A stretch of 7,288 bases of DNA, from the NCBI GenBank assembly GCA_964437735.1, contig CAYTID010000100.1, positions 1-7,288 of the forward strand. The letters are read 5' to 3'. Positions 1-7,132 of the stretch are shown piece by piece. The notes below the pieces were generated by a model. That model searched no databases, had not been told where the DNA came from, and saw nothing but the letters and a program-made list of their open reading frames with translations. The first letter of the stretch is position 1. Each line of letters opens with the position of its first letter. Both the position numbers and the translations under genes were made by a program. This DNA comes from CAYTID01 sp964437735 (GTDB lineage Bacteria; Bacteroidota; Ignavibacteria; UBA10030; BY39).

Positions 1-2043
1 AATGAATATCCACATCAAGTAGCAGCGAGGTTGAGAGAACAAGCCTATAACACGATCGCACAATTAGATGGCGAGGCAAAATTTCTCTGTTTCCCTGATA
101 TCATTTCTGCAGATGATAGTTCTAAAATTTTTAATTTATGGGAACGCGACTTACTATTTCCTAAATTGAGAAAACTTATTTTAGATTATAGACCTGATAT
201 TATTTTATTAGCCCGCGATCGGTGTTTCGGTACGGGGAGTCCTTTAATTACTTTTTTAAAGGGAGAAATAAACAACGCATTAATTGGCATTTCAGAAAAA
301 AAACAGCCAATACCAAGATTTTTTATTGAAGGCGGTAATGGACGTTCAGTCGTGATACCCGTAAAAAATAGTGATATCAGGCTGAAAAAAAACTATCGGG
401 AAATCGGAGAAAGCCTTAGTCAGAATTATTCTTCGATTGAGGAACAATTAGCTCACTCAAAAACCGACATTCCTATTTATTCAATAGAATCCCAAAATAA
501 AAAAATTTATAAGTTAAAAAATATAGATGATGGTCTTCCTGTTGTTAATTCAAAAAAACTTTTATCTCTTTACTCAAAAATTAAAATATTAACGGATGCC
601 ACGCTAAAAGGTTCAACAAAGGTACGAATAAGTAAAAATAATTTTCAGGATGCAGTCGCTTATATCACTGATATTTCTGATAGTGTAGATTATTATTTAA
701 AAAATATTCAATTAATCAATGAGTATGAAAAGTCGTTGATATTAAATTGGAAAAGCAATTTAGATAAGTTGAAAAATTTATTATTGGGCGTAAGCGTGTC
801 GTATTCAGTTAGCGAAACGATACTTACCGAGAGGCAATTAACTTATTTGAATATCCAAAACATTACAGGATTATCTGCGGATGGATCAACGGAATTATAT
901 TTCCCGGTAGTTGATCAGGGATGGATCATTAACGAAGACAATCAAAAAAGATTACCTTTGATTCCCGGATCGAATATGAGATTAGTCACCCCCACGGCTG
1001 TTGAGTACGACTATCCTTATTCGGTATATAATTTAACACAACCGGTTTTTAAAAAACCGTTTGTCTTTTTTATTATCCACCGCGCGGAAACAAAAGAGAA
1101 AAGCTTTATCAAAAAAATCGTATTAAATTTTAATTATTCTCCCCGATTTACAGCAGAAATCATGACTCCGATTGTTAGTGTGTTAGAAAATGAACGGCTT
1201 GTGTATAAATTAACGAATCAATCAAGAGACGGAGTTTCGGATGTAATTGCTGTCCGGGATTCTTTTGTCCATTCCAACGACTCTAACTTTAAATTAAGCT
1301 ACAAAGGTGCAACGCAGCAGGATACATTATTTTTAAACTGGAAACCGGATATAAGCGACGGGGATTATCTGGTTCCTGTAACAATTGACGATACGAAGAT
1401 TGCTAATTTTGCAGCAAGAAAATTTTCGGTAAATGTGGATACAACGAAACGGGTCGGATTAATCACGAGTTATCCCAATTCATTCCTCAGCGATGCACTC
1501 AGACGGTTAGGAATAAAATATACCGAAATATCATTACGTAATGATATTGATATACTTGATGCACATGATGTAATTATAGTGGATCGAAGGGTATTAACTC
1601 TCGATAAAAAAATGATTGAAAACAAATCGGCACTGCATTCATTTGCCGAGAGGGGAGGGCATCTGATTATTCTTTCGCAGGATGCTGAAATATGGAACAA
1701 AAATCCATTTTTGGAAGATATTAATTTAAATCGCACTTTTTACTCAGCCAAAACTACCGAAGTGGGTATTGATTCAAATCATACATTAGTACAGAAACCT
1801 AATAAAATCTCTCAAACCGATTTTGATAACTGGGTTTATCTGTTGAATTATAATGATATTGTTGTTAAAAATACCGCAACATGGGCATTCCCTATACTGT
1901 CAGCTAAATCCGGGAGTCCGTTAGTTATAAATAAAAAAATGTTGAGGGGGCATATTTCGTATGTCGATTTGGCTTTGCAAATTCAATTAGTAAACATAAA
2001 TAACGGTGCATTTAAATTATTGGGAAATCTAATATCTTTTTAG
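1..2043 (+). CDS. PIG-L/LmbE-like multidomain protein with C-terminal GATase-like domain (5' end off window)
   Basis: The frame is open from base 1, so this is a 3' fragment of 680 visible residues; the TTG at 31 is probably an internal Leu codon, with no ribosome binding site before it. Residues are numbered from base 1. Residues 20-70 resemble the PIG-L core (metal-dependent N-acyl deacetylases): a FLCFPD strand, an SSKIF..W segment, a helix, then YRPDIILL. Residues 131-146 (NYREIGESLSQNYSSI) resemble the 'SYxEIAxxSRxxHxSQG' segment of long-form family members. About 160-260 is helical and lysine-rich; 260-300 and 381-479 look like beta-sandwich domains. From 484 (RVGLITSYPN) to about 565 (GGHLIILSQD) it resembles the GATase1/ThuA-like C-terminal domain of these proteins. 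The second PIG-L His motif, expected around 71-85, is absent: ARDRCFGTGSPL has no His. The first motif (AHPDDE type) would lie upstream and cannot be checked. It may be a non-catalytic homologue. The family call rests on remembered motif order; the domain layout is firmer than any activity. Confidence 0.62.
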   Translation, partial: NEYPHQVAARLREQAYNTIAQLDGEAKFLCFPDIISADDSSKIFNLWERDLLFPKLRKLILDYRPDIILLARDRCFGTGSPLITFLKGEINNALIGISEKKQPIPRFFIEGGNGRSVVIPVKNSDIRLKKNYREIGESLSQNYSSIEEQLAHSKTDIPIYSIESQNKKIYKLKNIDDGLPVVNSKKLLSLYSKIKILTDATLKGSTKVRISKNNFQDAVAYITDISDSVDYYLKNIQLINEYEKSLILNWKSNLDKLKNLLLGVSVSYSVSETILTERQLTYLNIQNITGLSADGSTELYFPVVDQGWIINEDNQKRLPLIPGSNMRLVTPTAVEYDYPYSVYNLTQPVFKKPFVFFIIHRAETKEKSFIKKIVLNFNYSPRFTAEIMTPIVSVLENERLVYKLTNQSRDGVSDVIAVRDSFVHSNDSNFKLSYKGATQQDTLFLNWKPDISDGDYLVPVTIDDTKIANFAARKFSVNVDTTKRVGLITSYPNSFLSDALRRLGIKYTEISLRNDIDILDAHDVIIVDRRVLTLDKKMIENKSALHSFAERGGHLIILSQDAEIWNKNPFLEDINLNRTFYSAKTTEVGIDSNHTLVQKPNKISQTDFDNWVYLLNYNDIVVKNTATWAFPILSAKSGSPLVINKKMLRGHISYVDLALQIQLVNINNGAFKLLGNLISF

Positions 2044-2084
2044 GTGTATTTTGCAAAAAATATAATTTAAAGCTGTAAAACGGC

Positions 2085-2113
2085 TTGACATCAATTTGTT
2101 TTTTATTTATATT
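2085..2113 (+). promoter_or_regulatory. Sigma70-type promoter for the gene at 2287
   Basis: A perfect TTGACA -35 box (2085-2090) is followed by a 17-base spacer and TATATT (2108-2113), which matches five of six positions of the -10 consensus. Transcription would start near 2120, giving an untranslated leader of about 165 bases before the start codon at 2287. The surrounding DNA is very AT-rich, so chance -10 matches are common; the exact -35 and ideal spacing are what support the call. The -35 box overlaps a weak hairpin (2070-2086). Confidence 0.55.
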
Positions 2114-2198
2114 CACTTGTAGACAATTTATCAAGAATAATTACAGGCAATTTATTAAACATTGTTAAAACTTTTCTTATTACACAAATTTAATCTGT

Positions 2199-2243
2199 TA
2201 TTTTTCCCGAATTAATTATTATTTTTCGAGGAAAAATATTTTT
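2199..2243 (+). terminator. Terminator-like hairpin in the leader of the gene at 2287
   Basis: Bases 2199-2207 (TATTTTTCC) pair perfectly with 2230-2238 (GGAAAAATA). After a single bulged A at 2229, 2208-2211 pair with 2225-2228, giving a 13-bp stem around a 13-base loop. The hairpin is followed at once by TTTTT (2239-2243), the layout of an intrinsic terminator, although the stem is AT-rich. It lies after the predicted promoter and before the start codon, so it may end readthrough from the gene finishing at 2043, act as an attenuator, or be a chance fold in AT-rich DNA. Confidence 0.35.
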
Positions 2244-2286
2244 AATTTGTATTTAACTTATTATCAAACAACAAAAGGAGTGCATT

Positions 2287-4104
2287 ATGTTAAAAAAATT
2301 ATTGATTTTATCTTTAATCATTATTCTTCTTCCCGGAGTAATGCTAACTCAAGCGAAATTTGAACCAGCAAAAAAAGCACCTATCGTTTTTGAAGAGCAA
2401 TATGTTCCTTCCACACGTCCGGATGTGCCGGTCACGAATGAACCGAATTCGAGCAAGTCGGTAAACTGGATTGCTCTTGATACGATGGCAAATTCATATG
2501 GACCAGCAATTGCCGGACCGATAAATCCTATGGCGTATGATCCTTATTCCGATGTCGTTGCAATTGTATATCGTGGAAATCAAAGAACATATGCCGTAAG
2601 CTCAGGACAACTCTGGTATAAAATTTCAACGAATAAAGGTGTTTCATGGACGCCGAGGATTCCGGGTGGAATAAATACTTCTATACATAGGTTTGCCAGA
2701 TATCCGAGTATGGCAATTTCTAATCCGACAAAAGGTCCCCTTTCCGGAACCACAGCATTATTTTCATGGCCTGATTTAGGACCTACGGGTGCCGGGTTCG
2801 GTTGGGTTGGTTATGCAGCCGATCAACCAGTTGGCGGCGGTTTTCCTTTTGCCGCGTTTACAGATAATAATAATTATAGTTCACAAGTTCCTTGCTGGGC
2901 AAGCGACAATTCAAATTGGATGTTCTGGTCATCAGACCATGGAACAGGAGGCGATAATTCTTATAAATTGTGGAGAACAGAAGACTTTGGTACTATCCAA
3001 TTTTTGGCTCCGCCAACTTGGTCTGATACTGCCTTCGGTTCCGCGGGCGGTATAACAATGGGTGGTGTGTCCCATAATGGGATTCAATATAAAGGCTCAT
3101 TAGGAACCTTTCCCCGTACAGCTCCAATCGCAAGCGGCTGGTATCCGGCTTATAGCAAATCGACTGATAATGGTGTAACATGGAGTTTATTTGAAGTGGT
3201 TGATTTCAGAACAATTCCGGCATTATCTGCATATGACAGATTGTATGATTATAAAAAAGGAGATGCTTTCGTTTCCTACACCGCAGACATCAATGTTGAT
3301 ATGCATGGCCGTGTCCATTTTATAACCGCTCTTACAGATACGACAACTGATAATAACAGCGGTTTTAATGCTCTCGTAGAAATTTATCAAACAGCCACAG
3401 GGTGGGATGGCAAAGTGATCGCACCGATTACAGATTCGACATTCACACGGTTCAGTACAGCCGATAATAATCCTGGTATTGGGCAAATGGGTTTTAATGG
3501 TTACTTAGCTTTTAACAAAGACCGTAATTTCATGGTAGCTCAGTGGGTAAATGGTTCGCCAACTGCAGGTGATTCTCTTTGTGATGTATATATTGCCTGG
3601 AGATCACTTACAGGCGAATGGTCTGCTCCCATGAATCTTACAAATACAAATGGAAAAAATGAAAACGGCAGTCACTTAGCTCCGATGCTTGGTGAAACAG
3701 CAACAAAATATATTGCATTCAGTTCATACTGGTACGAAACCGGTTATAACGGGCATGTACCAATCACAACGAATGCAACTGTGATTTATGGTGCCGCGGT
3801 TGAAATTAATAAAACTTCCGTTGGAGAGCCGGTGTTGCCCTTTACGTTCGGATTGGAACAGAACTATCCGAATCCATTTAATCCGAGCACACTTATTAAA
3901 TATTCAATCAATCAACGCTCAGATGTTAGCTTAAAAGTATTTGACATGCTAGGAAGAGAAGTAGCAACATTGGTTAACACAAATCTCGAAGCAGGTTTAT
4001 ATTCAGTTGACTTCAATGCTGCCAACTTAGCATCCGGACTCTATGTCTATACATTAAAAGCAGGTAATTCGGTTAGTTCGAAGAAAATGATGTTGATGAA
4101 ATAA
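2287..4104 (+). CDS. Secreted Asp-box (BNR-like) protein with T9SS type A sorting domain
   Basis: This complete 605-residue protein is predicted to cross the inner membrane by Sec and the outer membrane by the type IX system, ending on the cell surface or outside. ATG is supported by AGGAG at 2276-2280, six bases upstream. Residues 1-23 form a signal peptide (MLKK, hydrophobic core, likely cut after TQA). Two Asp boxes are visible, STNKGVSW at 114-121 and STDNGVTW at 292-299, the turn motif of sialidase-like beta-propellers. Further blade-like strands include DINVDMHGRVHFI (334-346) and GEWSAPMNLTNT (443-454). Residues 523-605 are a T9SS type A C-terminal domain: LEQNYPNPFNPST, then V.LKVFDMLGREVATLVN, then LASGLYVYTLKAG, ending KKMMLMK. 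That domain is normally removed on export. I see no convincing sialidase catalytic set, so substrate and activity are unknown; binding or scaffolding is as likely as catalysis. It has its own leader and promoter and is followed by a probable terminator. Confidence 0.9.
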   Translation: MLKKLLILSLIIILLPGVMLTQAKFEPAKKAPIVFEEQYVPSTRPDVPVTNEPNSSKSVNWIALDTMANSYGPAIAGPINPMAYDPYSDVVAIVYRGNQRTYAVSSGQLWYKISTNKGVSWTPRIPGGINTSIHRFARYPSMAISNPTKGPLSGTTALFSWPDLGPTGAGFGWVGYAADQPVGGGFPFAAFTDNNNYSSQVPCWASDNSNWMFWSSDHGTGGDNSYKLWRTEDFGTIQFLAPPTWSDTAFGSAGGITMGGVSHNGIQYKGSLGTFPRTAPIASGWYPAYSKSTDNGVTWSLFEVVDFRTIPALSAYDRLYDYKKGDAFVSYTADINVDMHGRVHFITALTDTTTDNNSGFNALVEIYQTATGWDGKVIAPITDSTFTRFSTADNNPGIGQMGFNGYLAFNKDRNFMVAQWVNGSPTAGDSLCDVYIAWRSLTGEWSAPMNLTNTNGKNENGSHLAPMLGETATKYIAFSSYWYETGYNGHVPITTNATVIYGAAVEINKTSVGEPVLPFTFGLEQNYPNPFNPSTLIKYSINQRSDVSLKVFDMLGREVATLVNTNLEAGLYSVDFNAANLASGLYVYTLKAGNSVSSKKMMLMK

Positions 4105-4119
4105 TTATTAGTTAGAAAA

Positions 4120-4137
4120 ATTATAATTAATTATAAT
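4120..4137. repeat. 18-bp perfect AT-only palindrome
   Basis: Bases 4120-4137 read ATTATAATTAATTATAAT, identical on both strands. The element lies just after the stop codon at 4104 and seven bases before the strong hairpin at 4144. It could be an extra cruciform or an AT-rich protein-binding site, but it contains no G or C and may simply reflect the composition of the spacer. Confidence 0.4.
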
Positions 4138-4143
4138 AATTGT

Positions 4144-4178
4144 GGACGGACTTCTATGATTTTTATGGGAGTCCGTTC
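4144..4178 (+). terminator. Hairpin, probable transcription terminator of the gene at 2287
   Basis: Bases 4144-4157 (GGACGGACTTCTAT) pair with 4165-4178 (ATGGGAGTCCGTTC) in a 14-bp stem that includes three G-U pairs, around a seven-base loop. It starts 40 bases after the stop codon at 4104. It is the only GC-rich inverted repeat in the spacer, which argues for function. The tract that follows (CATATATTG) is T-containing but not a clean U-run, so termination on the + strand may be weak. It could instead protect the 3' end of the mRNA. Confidence 0.6.
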
Positions 4179-4263
4179 CATATATTGTTCAAGAAGTTCT
4201 GCAATGATAAATGTATCCATAACATTGCGTGATTATTAAATAAAATATTATAGAGGAGAGAAA

Positions 4264-7095
4264 ATGAAAAGATATGTATTTGGTTTATTCTTTTTCTTGT
4301 TATTATCGGTATTGATTACCGCCACTGCTTCCGCTCAATTGGGATTTGGTAAACTAAGCGGTAAGGTGATCGATGTCGATACAAAAGAAGCTTTAGTAAG
4401 TGCCAACGTTATATTGGTAGATACTAAAATGGGTGCAGTTTGCGACATCAACGGGGATTATTTTGTACTGAATATTCCTCCGGGAACTTACGATGTTAGG
4501 ATTTCGCACGTTGGTTATGGACCCAAAACATTTAAAGAAGTTCGTATCGTAGCCGGAGTTACATACGACTTGAATGCCGCATTAAGCACTGACCTGACAC
4601 TTCCGGAAATTGTGGTTGAAGGTCGAAAGTTTTTCGAAGCCAAAGCAACAAACACCACAAAAGTAATTGACAGCAAGCAAATTGAACAATTGCCCGTTAG
4701 GGGAGTCGAAAATCTTGCATCGTTGCAAGCCGGTGTTGTTATATCTGAAGGTAGTGGCGGGGTAAGCGGTAATGCGACTATTAACGTTCGCGGTGGTCGG
4801 GGCGGTGAAGTTCTATACATCGTTGACGGTGTACCTCAGAACGATGCATTCACCGGGCTTAACTATTCGCAGGTTAGTAACTCAGCTATTGAACAATTAT
4901 CCTTCCAAATTGGAGGATATGAAGCAAAGTATGGTCAGGCACAATCAGGTATTATCAGTGTTACGACAAAATCCGGTGGAGCTTCATATTCACTAATGGG
5001 TGATGTTCTAAGCTCATCATTCACGGATAATTATGGTTACAATCTTTATACATTGAATCTGAGCGGACCTTTTATTCCGGGGAAAAAGGATCACACTTTT
5101 TTCCTTTCAGGTGAAAGAGGCTGGTTTAAAGATGGTAATCCTCGGGCAGTCGGTGTAGAAATTTCCACAATCGATCTAAAAACTGATTATCTGCCGAACA
5201 CAGCTGCTAGTGTATGGAGATATACAGCCCGAACAACACATTCATTGGGTGATTTTACATTAAATCTTGGTGCGAATATTAATGAACGCAATTTCAGAAG
5301 TTATATTCATTCTTATGCAAAACTTAATTCTGAACATAATCCTCGTATCGAAAGAGAAAACTCAACATATAGTGGCAGATTATCACATAATATTAGTGCA
5401 AAAACCTTCTGGAATCTAAGTGCAGGTTATAAAGTATTTAAAAATGAACAGGGTGATGGTGTTTGGTTTAAAGATCTCTATGCCTATGGCGATAGCGTAA
5501 GAAATGCTGAAATCGGTGTATTTTTACCATCAGCCGGCGGGTTAATACAATTTGATGAAAACGGAATATTTTCCAGAAACGGAAGAGTGAATAACGGATA
5601 TTTCAGAACTGATAACGGTTCCTGGAACGTTGATTTAGATTTCGTTACACAGCAAGGGGACCACCTTATGCAGTTCGGAGGCGGATATACATACAATATA
5701 TTGCGATATTATAGTATTGGTCCTCGCCAATTATCCTCCAGAGCAATTCTTGCCTTACCTGATGAATACGAAAGATTCAAACGACTTTCACCAACGGTAT
5801 TTGGATTTGATATTTTCGGACGGGAAAAAACCGGCAAGGGCCACGAATTTGCGCCACGAAATCCTGTAATTGGTTATGCATATTTACAAGACAGATTCGA
5901 AGTTGAGGATATGGTTATCAATCTCGGTCTCAGAATGGATTATTTCGATATGCAAGCTGATATTTTAAAAGATCCTAAGTTACCCTTTGGTGGTGGCAGT
6001 GATCCATTGGACTATGATCCCAGTGATTTTATAAGGAAAAAATATGAAATATTCTATTCGCCCCGAATCGGATTGGCATTTCCTGTTACTTCGAACACAA
6101 CTTTCTACACGATGTACGGAAAATTTATTCAGCAGCCACCTTTGAACCAATTATTTACAACAATTTTTGACCTTGAATTTCTGTTAACTGATAATAACTG
6201 GTCAGTTAATAGCGGTCATGTGGGCAGTGAAATCACTACTCAGTATGATCTGGGTTTCAAACAAGTCATTGCTGATAATGCGGCAATAGAAATTGCGGCA
6301 TTTTATAAAAATACCGAGGGATTAATCAATACATCGACCGTATTTTTCCAACGTCAGGATGGCGGTGAGGTATTGCGTTATATAACACCAACTAATACTG
6401 ATTTCGGAACAATTAAAGGATTTCAATTATCACTCGATGTTCGCCGGTTAGGATATTTTTCAATAAGAACTGATTATACTTATTCGATTTCTGAAGGAAC
6501 CGGTTCATCGACCAGCTCGTCATTTACTGCAGCGTTCAGGAATGTTACCGGTGAAATTCCGAAAGTTATAGCACTACTCAATTTCGATCAAAGACATACA
6601 GGTGTTGTAAATTTAAATTTCAACGTTCCAAAAGGTAAAATGGGATTATTTGAATTGACGACAGCAAATATGTTGATGACATTCAATAGCGGACGACCAT
6701 ACACTCCATTGGAATCACAAAATATTTTAGCAGGTAGCACAAACTACGGTGATACAAAAGGTTATGTTAATTCGGCAACAGGACCGGCTAATTTCAGAGT
6801 TGATTTAAGAATCGAAAAACCGTTTGCGTATAAAAACCTGACGATAGTACCTTACGTTTGGATTGAAAACGTTTTTGATACCGATAACCCGGTATCAGTA
6901 TATCAATCAAGCGGAGATCCTTATACAACCGGATGGTTGAATACTATTGAAGGACAAAAAGTTGCAGCATCAGCCAAGAATCCAGCTGCATATATTTCAG
7001 ATTATCAGGCGAGAGAAAGAGATCCTTTTAACTTTGGAATTCCTCGTCAAATAAAGCTTGGATTAAAAGTAAATTTTGCCAATATCCAACTTTAA
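4264..7095 (+). CDS. TonB-dependent outer-membrane receptor, SusC/RagA-like, with CarboxypepD_reg domain
   Basis: This complete 943-residue protein is an outer-membrane beta-barrel expected to import a large or scarce ligand using energy relayed by TonB. ATG is preceded by GAGGAG at 4253-4258 (five-base gap). Residues 1-24 are a signal peptide ending in ASA, cut before Gln25. Residues about 30-107 form a carboxypeptidase-regulatory-like domain (LSGKVIDVDTKEALVSANV; GDYFVLNIPPGTYDVRISHVGY). LPEIVVEGR at 113-121 is a linker resembling a TonB-box. Residues about 125-240 are the plug: KVIDSKQIEQLPVRG, LQAGVV, INVRGGRGGEVLYIVDGVP, and YEAKYGQAQSGIISVTTKSGG. Residues about 245-943 are the barrel, rich in alternating strands and aromatic residues, closing with RQIKLGLKVNF followed by five residues (ANIQL). 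Length and domain order suit the SusC-like class with an N-terminal extension. The substrate cannot be told from sequence. The next gene starts 37 bases after the stop codon, suggesting one transcript. No convincing promoter was seen in 4179-4250. Confidence 0.93.
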   Translation: MKRYVFGLFFFLLLSVLITATASAQLGFGKLSGKVIDVDTKEALVSANVILVDTKMGAVCDINGDYFVLNIPPGTYDVRISHVGYGPKTFKEVRIVAGVTYDLNAALSTDLTLPEIVVEGRKFFEAKATNTTKVIDSKQIEQLPVRGVENLASLQAGVVISEGSGGVSGNATINVRGGRGGEVLYIVDGVPQNDAFTGLNYSQVSNSAIEQLSFQIGGYEAKYGQAQSGIISVTTKSGGASYSLMGDVLSSSFTDNYGYNLYTLNLSGPFIPGKKDHTFFLSGERGWFKDGNPRAVGVEISTIDLKTDYLPNTAASVWRYTARTTHSLGDFTLNLGANINERNFRSYIHSYAKLNSEHNPRIERENSTYSGRLSHNISAKTFWNLSAGYKVFKNEQGDGVWFKDLYAYGDSVRNAEIGVFLPSAGGLIQFDENGIFSRNGRVNNGYFRTDNGSWNVDLDFVTQQGDHLMQFGGGYTYNILRYYSIGPRQLSSRAILALPDEYERFKRLSPTVFGFDIFGREKTGKGHEFAPRNPVIGYAYLQDRFEVEDMVINLGLRMDYFDMQADILKDPKLPFGGGSDPLDYDPSDFIRKKYEIFYSPRIGLAFPVTSNTTFYTMYGKFIQQPPLNQLFTTIFDLEFLLTDNNWSVNSGHVGSEITTQYDLGFKQVIADNAAIEIAAFYKNTEGLINTSTVFFQRQDGGEVLRYITPTNTDFGTIKGFQLSLDVRRLGYFSIRTDYTYSISEGTGSSTSSSFTAAFRNVTGEIPKVIALLNFDQRHTGVVNLNFNVPKGKMGLFELTTANMLMTFNSGRPYTPLESQNILAGSTNYGDTKGYVNSATGPANFRVDLRIEKPFAYKNLTIVPYVWIENVFDTDNPVSVYQSSGDPYTTGWLNTIEGQKVAASAKNPAAYISDYQARERDPFNFGIPRQIKLGLKVNFANIQL

Positions 7096-7132
7096 TTAAG
7101 TTAAACAATTACTAATATAGAGGTAATTAAAT

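Noticed and set aside
31..33. TTG as the start codon of the first gene
   Set aside because: The frame is open back to base 1, no ribosome binding site precedes it, and the residues before it (NEYPHQVAAR) read as coding. It is more likely an internal Leu codon.
1470..1736. Minus-strand open frame of 88 codons
   Set aside because: It lies wholly within the PIG-L-like gene on the opposite strand and has no recognisable protein features; a shadow of the real gene.
2070..2086. Small hairpin AAGCTG/CGGCTT as terminator of the first gene
   Set aside because: Only six pairs including one G-U, no U-run directly after, and it overlaps the -35 box of the better supported promoter.
2656..2664. RIP tripeptide resembling the sialidase FRIP motif
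   Set aside because: It follows the first Asp box instead of preceding it near the N-terminus, lacks the aromatic residue, and no other Arg-triad residues could be placed.
4185..4213. TTGTTC with a 17-base spacer as promoter for the receptor gene
   Set aside because: The matching -10 position reads TAAATG, a poor match, and the -35 is only partial.
4515..4820. Minus-strand open frame of 101 codons
   Set aside because: It lies opposite the carboxypeptidase-regulatory and plug domains of the receptor, which are strongly recognisable in the + frame.
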